Below the pieces are notes generated by a model. The model had not been told where the DNA came from. It did not search any database and worked only from the letters and a program-made list of their open reading frames with translations. Shown one piece after another: positions 17,845 through 26,872 of a DNA stretch of 64,000 nt. The position numbers were made by a program, and so were the translations under genes. The DNA comes from Leptolyngbya sp. FACHB-261 (GTDB taxonomy: Bacteria; Cyanobacteriota; Cyanobacteriia; FACHB-261): the NCBI RefSeq assembly GCF_014696065.1, contig NZ_JACJPL010000023.1:16296-80295 (forward strand), given 5' to 3'. Numbering within the stretch: position 1 is the first letter of the stretch; every line of letters starts with the position of its first letter.

Positions 17845-18522
17845 GTGGCAAAGGTTTCTTCTGTTTGGCAGCAGGTACAGGTGTCAGCCCGTCGATTGAA
17901 TCTGAGTGTCTTACAGAGTGGATTAGCGACTTGGGCATTGGTGCTTCTGACCAGTGCTGCGTTGCTGCTATGGAATTGGAAGCTAGTTTTAGCAACCGGG
18001 GTTGGTGTGACGATGATGGCGCTGGTGTATGTGCTCCAGTCTTGGGACTGGCGGCTGCACTGGTCTGATATCCGCCGCTTCTTGAGTGGTCCCAATCGCC
18101 AACTGGTGCTGTCGGTGGGCACAGGGGCCATGGCGACCCTGACCACTTACATTGCCGTCTCGATCTGGACCGATGCTCAGAGCCGTTGGTTAGCCTCTGG
18201 CGCAATTCTGCAAGGTCTGGCAACCCTGGCGGTACTGCTATTGCTGGTGTGGGAGATTATCAATCGCCACGCCCAGCAAGATGACGAGGAAATCAGCCGT
18301 CTGCTCAGCGACCTGACCGAAACCGATCCGCTCAAACGCCTGATCGCAGTGCGTCAGCTGCATCGCTTTGTCCGTCGCATTCCTCTCAACGCAGACCAGC
18401 GTCAGACTCTCTCGGATTCTTTTCGGATGCTATTAGGGCGCGAAAGCGAAGAAACAGTGCGCGAAGCTGTTTTCGAGAGCTTGGAAGTGATGGAAACCCA
18501 GTCCTTAGGACGGGGGCGTTAG
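17845..18522 (+). CDS. membrane protein with C-terminal armadillo/HEAT-like domain
   Basis: 225 residues starting at GTG. About four hydrophobic segments lie between residues 25 and 145 (TWALVLLTSAALLLW, LVLATGVGVTMMALVYVL, a third ending TLTTYIAVSIW, LATLAVLLLLVWEII). The soluble tail (about 150-225) has helical pairs such as TDPLKRLIAVRQLHRFV and EETVREAVFESLEVM, like one to two HEAT/armadillo repeats. This layout is seen in conserved cyanobacterial membrane proteins of unknown function. A 13-bp perfect hairpin follows the stop. Confidence 0.75.
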   Translation: MAKVSSVWQQVQVSARRLNLSVLQSGLATWALVLLTSAALLLWNWKLVLATGVGVTMMALVYVLQSWDWRLHWSDIRRFLSGPNRQLVLSVGTGAMATLTTYIAVSIWTDAQSRWLASGAILQGLATLAVLLLLVWEIINRHAQQDDEEISRLLSDLTETDPLKRLIAVRQLHRFVRRIPLNADQRQTLSDSFRMLLGRESEETVREAVFESLEVMETQSLGRGR

Positions 18523-18571
18523 GCGCGAGCGCTAAATTACGGTTAATGAACCACGTATAGAAGCCAATAGA

Positions 18572-18610
18572 AGTCAGAAGAGAGGCAACAATTCTGTCTC
18601 TCTTCTGACT
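18572..18610 (+). terminator. perfect 13-bp hairpin, likely terminator
   Basis: AGTCAGAAGAGAG at 18572-18584 pairs without mismatch with CTCTCTTCTGACT at 18598-18610 across a 13-base loop, 50 bp after the preceding stop codon. There is no T tract, which is usual for cyanobacterial terminators. Confidence 0.65.
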
Positions 18611-18800
18611 CCTGTTGGTCATTAGAGGCTTGCTCTTCAGCTCAAGCCCTAAGCACAAGCTTTACTCAATGAAGAATGGTGTGGTTCTGTTCCTAAGCTC
18701 AGAGCAGATTTTATGATGGAACTAAAGGCAGAGCGAGGGAGTTCAACGCCCGCTGGTGGAGTCAGAGCTTCAAGCTTTGCACCGTAGCGAGGATGGGTTT

Positions 18801-18959
18801 ATGAATTTCTCCCGATCGTTTCAAGCGCTCTTGCAGTATCTTTCCGAAGCAGTCGCCCGCATTTTTAGTCCTAGAGATGACGACTACCCAGCTACCGGCA
18901 TGCAGCCCTATACGGGTGACCCCTATCGTGATGGTTATTGGCGGGATGGCGAGTTTTAG
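18801..18959 (+). CDS. small acidic conserved cyanobacterial-type protein (52 aa)
   Basis: Starts at the ATG of MNFSRSFQALLQYL, which has GAGG eight bases upstream; a GTG fifteen codons earlier is a weaker start. A short amphipathic helix (FQALLQYLSEAVARIF) is followed by an acidic, Tyr/Pro-rich tail (RDDDYPATGMQPYTGDPY). No family name is known to me. It is bracketed by hairpins on both sides, which supports an independent, single-gene transcript. Confidence 0.6.
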   Translation: MNFSRSFQALLQYLSEAVARIFSPRDDDYPATGMQPYTGDPYRDGYWRDGEF

Positions 18960-19007
18960 TTCTGTTCTCTTTAAGCCTTCTGACTCAAATTGTAAGAGTC
19001 ATATTGT

Positions 19008-19054
19008 GACCAGAAAGAACCCCTGAGTGCAGGCATCACGGGTTCTTTCTGGTC
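19008..19054 (+). terminator. perfect 15-bp hairpin, likely terminator
   Basis: GACCAGAAAGAACCC at 19008-19022 pairs perfectly with GGGTTCTTTCTGGTC at 19040-19054, 17-base loop, 48 bp after the stop of the 52-aa gene. It is the strongest simple hairpin noticed in the window and lacks a T tract. Confidence 0.7.
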
Positions 19055-19149
19055 TAGAGCTTGGGTTTCCAAGACTTGCCTCCAAGTCAGCGTCCTTTCG
19101 CGGCCTATGCTAGCTTCTAGTTAGCAATGTAACTTTCTGTAACCAGATA

Positions 19150-19356
19150 ATGGACAGCGCAGAACTGGCTCGCTACTTAGAACAGACGAATAGTATTAGC
19201 AAGCCTTGGCTCTTGGTGCAGTTGCGGTTGCAGAAATTACAGGAAGAGCGGGCTCAGCTATCAGAGGCCGAGTACGTTCAACGCCTCAGTGACATTCACT
19301 CAGACTTGATGAGCCTGGGCGAATGGTGGGTGGGCATTGAAGATGAGGTGTTTTAA
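19150..19356 (+). CDS. small conserved hypothetical protein (68 aa)
   Basis: An all-helical, acidic 68-residue product (MDSAELARYLEQTN; LRLQKLQEERAQLS; GEWWVGIEDEVF). The EAEYVQRLSDIHSDLMSLGEWW block looks like a short conserved cyanobacterial family, but I cannot name it. The stop codon overlaps the stop of the convergent HEAT-repeat gene by four bases (TTAA). Confidence 0.6.
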   Translation: MDSAELARYLEQTNSISKPWLLVQLRLQKLQEERAQLSEAEYVQRLSDIHSDLMSLGEWWVGIEDEVF

Positions 19357-20345
19357 GCCGCGCCACCGCTCTGCTCAGCAGGATCGGGTAGCCATTCTTT
19401 CTGACGCAAAACCTCTGCTGCCGCTGTGCGCAACTCCTCGGAACGGGCTGTTGCTAGCGTTTGTTCTAAAGCCAAACGCACGCGCTCATCATCGTGATTG
19501 CTCAATGCCCGGACAGCCTGCCACTGTACCCGGCTATCAGTGTCCTCTGCTAGAACTTTCAGTAAAAACTGCAAGATGTCAGGTGCCGGAATCTGCCCCA
19601 GCGCTCGCACTGACTGCTTGCGGACCTGCCATTCCGAGTCACTGAGAGCCTGCACTAGCGCCGGGATTGTGCTGCTATCCACAATCTGTCCGAGCGCGCT
19701 GACGGCCTGCCAGCGCACTTGCCAGTCTGGATTGGCCAGCAATTTTTCTAGCGCCGGCACGGTTTGAGGGTCGCCAATCTGACCGAGAACCTGGGCTGCC
19801 TGACCCTGAACCAAAGGACTGCCGTTTTCCAAGGCCGTCATCAAGGCTGGGGTGACTTGAGGATCGGCAATTTGCCCCAAGGCGCGAAAGGCATGTTCCC
19901 GTACTTCGCTACTCTCATCTTCAAGCGCACAGGCGAGTAGGGCAGGGATTGCATCGGGAGCGCCAATTCGACCCAGCGCCCAAGCCACTCGACAACGGAC
20001 CCGCCAGTAACTATCCCGTAAGGACTGAATCAAATCGGGCACAGCGGCCGCGTCGCCAATTTGGCCTAGGGCCTCGGCCGCTTCAACTTGGTGTCCACTG
20101 CGGCTATCTTGCAAAACGCGCACTAGCGACGGGATAACGCTAGGGTCGGCAATGTATCCTAGCGTCCAAATGGCTTGGGTACAGACATCCCAGTTAGAGT
20201 CCTCCAAGGCTCGCACCACCGCAGCCACTGCCTGGGGATCTTGGATCTCTTGAAGCGCACCCATGATCTGAAGTTCGCTGATTCCTTGAAGCCGGACGGT
20301 AGGCTCAGGGCTGGTTAGGGCAGTCAGCGCCTCACTCAGATTCAT
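19353..20345 (-). CDS. HEAT-repeat protein (PBS-lyase type)
   Basis: 330 residues built almost entirely of about ten 31-residue HEAT repeats of the form DPQAVPALxxALxDxxWxVRxxAxxALGQIG. This is the repeat type of the phycobilin lyases CpcE/PecE and of many cyanobacterial scaffold proteins. No phycobilisome genes are nearby and a partner protein cannot be seen, so a general protein-interaction scaffold is the safest call. The ATG has AGGTGA close upstream. Confidence 0.9.
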   Translation of the reverse strand: MNLSEALTALTSPEPTVRLQGISELQIMGALQEIQDPQAVAAVVRALEDSNWDVCTQAIWTLGYIADPSVIPSLVRVLQDSRSGHQVEAAEALGQIGDAAAVPDLIQSLRDSYWRVRCRVAWALGRIGAPDAIPALLACALEDESSEVREHAFRALGQIADPQVTPALMTALENGSPLVQGQAAQVLGQIGDPQTVPALEKLLANPDWQVRWQAVSALGQIVDSSTIPALVQALSDSEWQVRKQSVRALGQIPAPDILQFLLKVLAEDTDSRVQWQAVRALSNHDDERVRLALEQTLATARSEELRTAAAEVLRQKEWLPDPAEQSGGAA

Positions 20346-20703
20346 GATTCACCTGCGAATGTTTGCCTTCTGTGTCTAACATAGCGGTCCTGTTCAGAAC
20401 CAACATTTATCGCATGGTAAGACCTGGAAGAGACGGGCGGGCTAGCGTTCCAAACCTTCAGGAACGGCATTGCTTAATCCGGACACTCACCTGCAACTTG
20501 GGACTAGCGCTCAGCTCCTCGGAGGGACAATCCAAGGCAGAAAGCTGGTACCACAATTCTTTGTAATCCCCTGGCACAAAATCAAGACGTTTGGCCGGTT
20601 ATTTTGTTGCCGAGCAGACTGAGAATCTGCCGTTTGAGTTCCAGTCACAGTGTCAAGATAAATGTAGGTCCCTTCCCTCACCCCCCGTCTCTCATTACCG
20701 CTT
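20346..20703. other. intergenic, no gene seen
   Basis: 358 bp between the divergent HEAT-repeat and cofH genes. Reading frames here are short and unconvincing. It must contain promoters for both flanking genes, but no clear -10/-35 pair stands out. Confidence 0.5.
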
Positions 20704-21864
20704 ATGACTGCGCTGCTGACTATTCTGGACCGGGCTCTCTCAGGTCATGATCTACTACCTCAAGAGGGATTGCAGCTGCTTACTCAGATTGAGCCAGAGG
20801 CCATTGCCGCCATTGGCGCAGCTGCAAACCAGCTGCGGCTTGAGCAGGTAGGTGAGACGGTCACTTACGTTGTCAACCGCAATATCAACTTCACTAATAT
20901 TTGCGAACAACACTGCAATTTCTGTGCCTTCCGCCGCGATGAAGGGCAACCAGGAGCCTACTGGCTATCACCAGAGCAGATCCGCGCCAAGGCAGCCGAG
21001 GCTGTGCAGCAAGGGGCAACAGAAATTTGCATGCAAGGGGGGCTGCACGTGGGCGCCAAGCTCAACGGGCGCTCTTTAGACTATTACCGGCAGCTAGTAC
21101 ACACACTCAAAGAAACATTCCCACAGCTGCATTTGCATGCCTTTTCACCGCAAGAGGTTCAATTCATTGCCCGTGAAGACGGCTTGAGTTTTGCTGAGGT
21201 GATCACAGCTCTGCATGAAGCAGGCGTGGATTCGATGCCAGGAACGGCAGCTGAAGTGCTGCACGACAGTGTGCGCAAGATTTTATGCCCAGAAAAAATT
21301 GACTCCGCAACCTGGCTAGAAATTGTCGGGACTGGACACCGGCTAGGCCTACCCAGCACTAGCACCCTACTCTCTGGGCATATCGAAACGCCGGAGCATC
21401 AGATTCATCACTTGGAAGCCCTGCGTCAGTTGCAGCAGCAATCACTGCGCCATAGCGAGACAGCGATTACCGAGTTCATTCTGCTGCCCTACATCGGTCA
21501 GGATGCCCCTCCAGCTTTACGCAAGCGGGTAGGACGGGACCAGCCAGTGCTCAAGGATGCGCTACTCCTGACTGCCGTAGCGCGGCTCTATCTAGGTCGT
21601 TGGATTGTTAATCATCAACCTAGCTGGGTCAAGCTGGGCCTGACTGGGGCGACAGAAGCGCTGCGTTGGGGCTGCAACGATATTGGCGGCACCTTGATGG
21701 AGGAGCATATCACGAGCATGGCAGGGGCACAGGGGGGAACTTGTCAGTCAGCGGCACAGTTGCAGGCGGCCATTCATTCCTTGGGACGGCCTGCGGTCCA
21801 ACGCGATACTCTGTATCGTCGGCTCTCAACACCTACTGTGGCTCCCCTTTCTGTGGCCGTATGA
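20704..21864 (+). CDS. cofH: radical-SAM F0 synthase subunit CofH
   Basis: 5-amino-6-(D-ribitylamino)uracil--L-tyrosine 4-hydroxybenzyl transferase, which works with CofG to make the 5-deazaflavin F0. The radical-SAM cluster motif CEQHCNFC (C67, C71, C74) and the EICMQGGLH motif identify the CofH type rather than CofG. Length 386 is normal. In cyanobacteria F0 mainly serves as the antenna pigment of deazaflavin photolyases. cofG is not in the window, so the pair is split. Thioredoxin follows 42 bp downstream and may be co-transcribed. Confidence 0.92.
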   Translation: MTALLTILDRALSGHDLLPQEGLQLLTQIEPEAIAAIGAAANQLRLEQVGETVTYVVNRNINFTNICEQHCNFCAFRRDEGQPGAYWLSPEQIRAKAAEAVQQGATEICMQGGLHVGAKLNGRSLDYYRQLVHTLKETFPQLHLHAFSPQEVQFIAREDGLSFAEVITALHEAGVDSMPGTAAEVLHDSVRKILCPEKIDSATWLEIVGTGHRLGLPSTSTLLSGHIETPEHQIHHLEALRQLQQQSLRHSETAITEFILLPYIGQDAPPALRKRVGRDQPVLKDALLLTAVARLYLGRWIVNHQPSWVKLGLTGATEALRWGCNDIGGTLMEEHITSMAGAQGGTCQSAAQLQAAIHSLGRPAVQRDTLYRRLSTPTVAPLSVAV

Positions 21865-21906
21865 CATCTTGGAGGAAAGGGTTTCTTTTAAGGTGGTCAC
21901 CGCAAT

Positions 21907-22227
21907 ATGAGCGTCAAAAAACAGTTTTCTAGCTTTGAAGACATGCTTCAAGAGTCTTCGACCCCGGTTCTGGTTGACTTCTACGCGCCTTGGTGTGGCC
22001 CCTGCCAGATGATGGGACCTATTCTGGACGAGGTAAACCGTCGGCTCGACGGTCAGGTGAAGGTGGTGAAGATTAATACAGATAAATATCCTGAGCTAGC
22101 CTCCCGCTACCAAATTGGGGCGTTGCCAACCTTAGCCCTGTTCCAGGGCGGTGAGGTGCGGGAGCGCTTAGAGGGGGTAGTGCCCGCTGAGCAACTAGTT
22201 GCCCGCATCCAGCAGGTGCTCGCGTAA
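21907..22227 (+). CDS. trxA: thioredoxin
   Basis: Cytosolic disulfide reductase of 106 residues. It has the classical active site WCGPC (C30, C33), the DFYAPWCGPC context and the cis-proline motif GALPT. No signal peptide. It lies directly behind cofH with a 42-bp gap, so co-transcription is likely, though no functional link to deazaflavin synthesis is known to me. Confidence 0.95.
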   Translation: MSVKKQFSSFEDMLQESSTPVLVDFYAPWCGPCQMMGPILDEVNRRLDGQVKVVKINTDKYPELASRYQIGALPTLALFQGGEVRERLEGVVPAEQLVARIQQVLA

Positions 22228-22326
22228 GGGTATTCCGCTAGAGGCAAATTGATGGCGCGTTGGGGTTTCGAGTTGTAACGTTTTGCAAAAGAGCGTAGAA
22301 TATGCTTGGTAAAGAAAAATCAAGCA

Positions 22327-22527
22327 ATGTTTAAAGTAAACACAGCCGACTACGACTTCGCAAACCCCAACGCGCTCTACGTCGCCAAGCAGAATCTGGA
22401 GTACTGGGTAGTCCAGTACATGTCTGAGGATTCGGCTGGGGTTGGTTACGGCAGTGACCTGCGCACCGCCATGATCAACGCTGAGTGCGACGCCTTTGTC
22501 CAGTACCTGGCGACTGTCAATTTCTAG
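22327..22527 (+). CDS. small conserved hypothetical protein (66 aa)
   Basis: The ATG at MFKVNTADYDF is taken as start; a TTG seven codons upstream is also in frame. The product has aromatic and acidic residues (NLEYWVVQYMSEDSAG, AMINAECDAFVQYL), with no signal or membrane segment and no recognised family. Compositional quality and position between well-spaced genes favour a real gene. Confidence 0.55.
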   Translation: MFKVNTADYDFANPNALYVAKQNLEYWVVQYMSEDSAGVGYGSDLRTAMINAECDAFVQYLATVNF

Positions 22528-22606
22528 GCCGCTTTACTCAAAGTTCATGCCGGCTTCCTGCAAATTCACCGATATGATCTGGCTTGGGTAGCGAGCGCAC
22601 CAGAGA

Positions 22607-24898
22607 ATGGGCGTGTTGCCACGTAAAGACAGTATGTCGCTTGATAGTGCAGGGAATACACGCGGGACAGCCAGAGAGCTAACGCTCACAGCTAACCCGC
22701 AGATCATCTCAGAGTCGATTAGCCCCCGCGATGCTAATGACTACTACAGCTTTAGCGTCAATAGTCGCAGTAGCTTTAGACTAGCTGCTGATGGCTTTGG
22801 TTCAAATGTGAATGCTCAACTGCTCAACGCCAAGGGAGCAGTCATTCAGAACTCGTTGAACCCTGGCACCGCACCTGAAATTATTACCAGGCTGCTCAAT
22901 GCAGGCAACTACTTTATTCGGATCTTCCGAGCTGGAGCTGCCACAAATTATCGGTTAAACGTTTTTGCTGACCTAGCTGGCAACGACATTCCCAATGCTC
23001 AGGGTTTGGGACGGTTGACCGGCCCTCGGAGCTATACAAACTTTGTCGGCAATCCCGATTCTGTCGATTACTACCGATTTAATGTCGGCGTTCGCAGTAC
23101 CTTTAACCTAACGCTCAACGGGTTGAGGAATAACGCCAACGTACAGCTTCTTAGTGGTCAGGGTAACGTGCTACAGGCATCTAATCGCCCTGGCGCCAAC
23201 CCTGAAATCATTAATAGAACCTTGAACGCGGGGCTCTACTATATCCGCGTTTCTCAAGGGGTGCGCAACACAGCCTACGGCCTTAACTTAAATGCCTCGC
23301 CAGATCCAGGCAACAATTTACCAGCAGCTCGCCCCTTAGGGGTTAGTTCTACACCCACGTCCTATGCGGATTTTGTCGGTGTAACGGACCCCAACGACTA
23401 CTATCGCTTTAGCCTAGCAGAGACAAGTGATTGTGCTCTAACGCTTAGTAGCATGGGGGCGAATGCCAATCTGCAGCTCCTCAACGGTAGCGGGGCTGTG
23501 CTGCAAAGCTCTAATAACTTAGGTCGTGCCACTGAGTCGATTAGTCGTAATCTAGGCGCGGGCGATTACTATATTCGGGTGTTTTCGGGCGGTGTCGGCG
23601 TGAACACCCGCTACACCCTCGGTGCTACAGCTATCCCGACGGCTATTACTCCCAATCCAAACCCTAATCCAAACCTCAATCCCACATTGCAATGGGTAAG
23701 ACAGCTAGGTAGCGCAGCCAATGACTACTCCTATGGAGTTGCCGCCGATAAAATAGGCAATGTCTATATTGCAGGTGCAACCGAAGGCAATTTAGGCGGT
23801 GCTTTTGTTGGCGGTAGTTCTGATTCTTTCCTAGCGCAATACAACAGCAGTGATGTTGCTGCCGCTAACAGTCCTCGTAAACCGAATGGTGCCAATAGTG
23901 CTAACCGGGACGGCTTCTCGAGCGTTGTTGTAGATGGTTCCAATAACTACTACGTTGCGGGTGCTAGAAACGTCACGGCTCCGTCACCCCCTTCCTTCAC
24001 CGGTTCGGGAGATGCCTATATCGCTAAGTACAACAGCGATGGCAGTCAAGTGTGGGAGAAAAACTTGAATATTGCTGGCATCGAGTTAGCAACTGGTTTA
24101 GCTGTAGATAGTAGCGGCAATGTCTATCTGTCGGGCGTTACTGCTTCGCTAGGAACACCTGGTCTAGCCGACGCCTTCGTTGCTAAATACAACAGTAGCG
24201 GCGATCTAAGCTGGAGCCGACAGCTAAATTTGAATAATGCCGATGCTGCCTACGGTGTGGCGGTTAATAGCACAACTGGCGATGTCTACATCACTGGTAT
24301 TAGCAATGCCACGATTAACTTGAGCAGTAGTACGCCCTCTTTTAGTGGTGGAGATGCCTTTATTGCTAAGTACAACAGTGGCGGTACTTTCCAATGGTCC
24401 CAAACTCTGGCTAGTGCAGCTAGTGACTATGCTCGGGGCATTGCAGTAGATAGTTCGGGCGGCATTTACATCACAGGTGAAACCGCAGGCGCTCTGCCTG
24501 GGCAAACCTTTGCTGGCGCGACGGATGTCTTCGTTGCCAAATACGACAATACTGGCAGCCGAATTTGGCTACAACAGGCCGGTACCGCAGGCGATGACCA
24601 AGGCCAAAGCATTGCCACCGATAGTGCAGGCAACGTCTACGTCGCTGGTGAAACCAAAGGAGCCCTGCTGGGCAGCACGCCGATTGGCGGCTCTGATGCG
24701 TTCATTAGCCGATTCAGTGGGGACGGAGCGCTGCAATGGATTCAGCAACTGGGCACCGCAGGCGACGACGAAGCCTACGGCATCACCGTGGATAATCTGG
24801 GCAGTGTCTATGTAACTGGTCAAACTTTCAGCGCCTTCGCCGGAGCCTCGAATGCAGGCGCTTATGATGCCTGGGTTGCTCGCTATAGCCTTAGCTGA
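22607..24898 (+). CDS. secreted PPC-repeat and SBBP beta-propeller protein
   Basis: 763 residues. Three pre-peptidase C-terminal (PPC) beta-sandwich domains (about 20-125, 125-230, 230-345), each with a DYYSFSVN/DYYRFNV motif and an LNAGNYFIRIF-type end, then an Asn-Pro linker (NPNPNPNLNP), then seven SBBP repeats of about 50 residues (pattern YGVAVDSxGNVYxTGxT...DAFVAKY). Seven repeats fit a single seven-bladed propeller. No classical signal peptide is visible; type I or another leaderless export is inferred. The start may be the ATG used or the one nine codons later (MSLDSAGNTRG). Confidence 0.85.
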   Translation: MGVLPRKDSMSLDSAGNTRGTARELTLTANPQIISESISPRDANDYYSFSVNSRSSFRLAADGFGSNVNAQLLNAKGAVIQNSLNPGTAPEIITRLLNAGNYFIRIFRAGAATNYRLNVFADLAGNDIPNAQGLGRLTGPRSYTNFVGNPDSVDYYRFNVGVRSTFNLTLNGLRNNANVQLLSGQGNVLQASNRPGANPEIINRTLNAGLYYIRVSQGVRNTAYGLNLNASPDPGNNLPAARPLGVSSTPTSYADFVGVTDPNDYYRFSLAETSDCALTLSSMGANANLQLLNGSGAVLQSSNNLGRATESISRNLGAGDYYIRVFSGGVGVNTRYTLGATAIPTAITPNPNPNPNLNPTLQWVRQLGSAANDYSYGVAADKIGNVYIAGATEGNLGGAFVGGSSDSFLAQYNSSDVAAANSPRKPNGANSANRDGFSSVVVDGSNNYYVAGARNVTAPSPPSFTGSGDAYIAKYNSDGSQVWEKNLNIAGIELATGLAVDSSGNVYLSGVTASLGTPGLADAFVAKYNSSGDLSWSRQLNLNNADAAYGVAVNSTTGDVYITGISNATINLSSSTPSFSGGDAFIAKYNSGGTFQWSQTLASAASDYARGIAVDSSGGIYITGETAGALPGQTFAGATDVFVAKYDNTGSRIWLQQAGTAGDDQGQSIATDSAGNVYVAGETKGALLGSTPIGGSDAFISRFSGDGALQWIQQLGTAGDDEAYGITVDNLGSVYVTGQTFSAFAGASNAGAYDAWVARYSLS

Positions 24899-24910
24899 GA
24901 TTACTAGTCC

Positions 24911-24958
24911 CAACTCGTTGAGTTGAGATTACTGAGCCCAGTTCAGAGATTGGGCTCA
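24911..24958. terminator. bidirectional terminator hairpins between convergent genes
   Basis: Two hairpins: CAACTC-GTT-GAGTTG (24911-24925) and TGAGCCCA (24933-24940) with TGGGCTCA (24951-24958). The second overlaps the stop codon of the minus-strand beta-helix gene, so it could end both transcripts. Confidence 0.6.
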
Positions 24959-26641
24959 ATCCTCAACCACCCTAAAGCCCTGGTTTCTCGCCAGGGCTGT
25001 CGTACCTCGCTGGTCCTTACTGTGGACTGGCTGACCGATTAAACGGATTTTGCCGGTGCCGTTGGGGCGGGTATTGCCGCTAATTTCGTTATCTTTGGAC
25101 TCAGGTTGGCTGCCGCTGAGGGTAATATTGCCCGCCACCGTGTTGTTGGTAATGCGGTTGTTACGAGCTAACCCAGGCGAACCATTGCGGTCAGCTGCTA
25201 GCAGAATATCTGCGCCATCAGTGAGCGTATTGCCCTCAATTCTTAAGTCTGTAGCAACACCAGTTTTGTAGATGCCGATATAGGCATTGCCCCGGTTACG
25301 ACGAATGCTGCCGCCCCGAGCTTCCGTCCCGCTCGATTCCTGGTGCAGAATACCTTCGCCATCGGTGAGGTTATAACGTCCTCCCTCTAGCTTGCTGCGA
25401 AAATCGTAGAACTCGTTGTCCTCAATGCGGTAATTCCAGCCAGCAATATCAATGGCGCGGTGCTCGTTGGTATCGTGACCTTTGGCTAAACGCATGCCAG
25501 TGACCGTATTGCGCTCGGCCCGCTGCCCTTGAATGAAATTGCGCAGCACTTGAGCCCCGTCCCCACCAACATGAATGCCAACTCGACCGCTCACAAAAAC
25601 ATAGTTATCGGCAACAATAACGCCCTTGCGAAACAGATGGGGATCGCTTTCCGGTGTCGCCGGTTTGGCTTGAGTGGCCTCACGATTAACCCGAATGCCA
25701 TAGCGGTTGTCGTAGTCGAAGACAACATCCCGCTCGGTTGTCACTCTGGGAGTGCCGCCCCGTTCTTGCAGCACATAACCTCGCTGCACAAAGTTATCAG
25801 TTGCACGGGCTAGCCGATTGTTGGCTACTAAAACGTTCTCACAAACTGACACTTCAATGGCGCTGGAATGACGGTCCGTCCAACGTTGCTCCGGTTTCTG
25901 CCAATCCTGTGGCACCCGCTTTTCTTGCCCTACAGCATGAGTGATGCGATTGCCATAGACCAAGCAATTGCTCAAGCGTGGAGCTTTGAGGGCAATACGA
26001 GCATGATTGAGCGTCAAGTTGACAACGCCAATCTTGCTAGCCGTCTCAGCCTGACCTAAATTAATCGATTTGAAGCCCCGGGCAGGGAACTCAAACCGCG
26101 TAGGTGGCATGTATTGATCATCGCGGGCATGAGTGATGCCCTTCGGGTCTGCCCCTCGCAGAATAACGCCGCTCTTGAGTTCTAAACTGTCTTCAAAGCG
26201 ATAGGTGCCTGCTGGAAAGAAGAGCACGCCGCCACCTGCGGTCACGATGGCAGACTGGGCCGCATTGACTCGGTCAAGCAGGGTTGCTCCCTCAAACTCC
26301 TCAATGCTGCGTACCGTGCTCCAGTTGAGTTGATCAGTCCAGCCAGGGCGGGAAGCAGCACCCAACGCGGGTTGCGCCTGTCTTGTTTGGTTAGAGGACT
26401 GACTGATAGCCTCAGCTGAGACTCTTGAGTTAGATTCAGCCCCAGGCTCAGTTGGCACCTCAGCTTTAGGCTCAACCTCACTAACGGGGGACAAAGCTTG
26501 TGAAGGTATCGAAGGTGCTGGGGTACAGGCTGCAAGTACCAGACTGAGCATCAAGCTCAGCCCCAAACTCAGCACAATTCCCAAACCAACGCTTAAACCA
26601 AGCCGGACAAGCCAGAGAAGGGATCGCAGCATGGGCACCAC
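24956..26641 (-). CDS. right-handed parallel beta-helix lipoprotein
   Basis: 561 residues. The N-terminus is a long Leu-rich lipoprotein signal ending in the lipobox LAAC (Cys at about residue 38), then a Pro/Ser/Glu-rich linker. From about residue 100 a pectate-lyase-like parallel beta-helix follows: GVLFFPAGTYRFEDSL and GVILRGADPKG starts, then repeated asparagine-ladder turns (NTLTDGADILLA, RNNRITNNTVAG, DNEISGNT). Such proteins bind or cleave polysaccharides; no specific catalytic triad can be assigned. It is probably anchored to the periplasmic face or outer membrane. Confidence 0.85.
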   Translation of the reverse strand: MVPMLRSLLWLVRLGLSVGLGIVLSLGLSLMLSLVLAACTPAPSIPSQALSPVSEVEPKAEVPTEPGAESNSRVSAEAISQSSNQTRQAQPALGAASRPGWTDQLNWSTVRSIEEFEGATLLDRVNAAQSAIVTAGGGVLFFPAGTYRFEDSLELKSGVILRGADPKGITHARDDQYMPPTRFEFPARGFKSINLGQAETASKIGVVNLTLNHARIALKAPRLSNCLVYGNRITHAVGQEKRVPQDWQKPEQRWTDRHSSAIEVSVCENVLVANNRLARATDNFVQRGYVLQERGGTPRVTTERDVVFDYDNRYGIRVNREATQAKPATPESDPHLFRKGVIVADNYVFVSGRVGIHVGGDGAQVLRNFIQGQRAERNTVTGMRLAKGHDTNEHRAIDIAGWNYRIEDNEFYDFRSKLEGGRYNLTDGEGILHQESSGTEARGGSIRRNRGNAYIGIYKTGVATDLRIEGNTLTDGADILLAADRNGSPGLARNNRITNNTVAGNITLSGSQPESKDNEISGNTRPNGTGKIRLIGQPVHSKDQRGTTALARNQGFRVVED

Positions 26642-26760
26642 GTTAGCAGGCTGACTATGAAGTTTCCGTGAAAGTCCTGAGACGATTTATAAAACCTTCC
26701 CTGTCAACGTATAGATGCGGAGAAAGCTGTTTAGACAACTTTACTAAGCTTGCTGTGTGG

Positions 26761-26800
26761 CAGAATTGGGGACGGTGAATTGAAGTAGCCCCCAATTCTG
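26761..26800. promoter_or_regulatory. 11-bp inverted repeat in leader of M23 peptidase gene
   Basis: CAGAATTGGGG (26761-26771) and CCCCAATTCTG (26790-26800) are perfect inverted repeats separated by 18 bp, in the 231-bp gap between divergent genes and about 70 bp before the M23 peptidase start. It could be an operator or an RNA hairpin; the sequence alone does not decide. Confidence 0.4.
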
Positions 26801-26872
26801 GGGAGATCACCTCCTGTCAACTCTCCTCTGATCGACTTTTGAGTGTGGTGTAGCCGTTTCACCGAATCCTTC

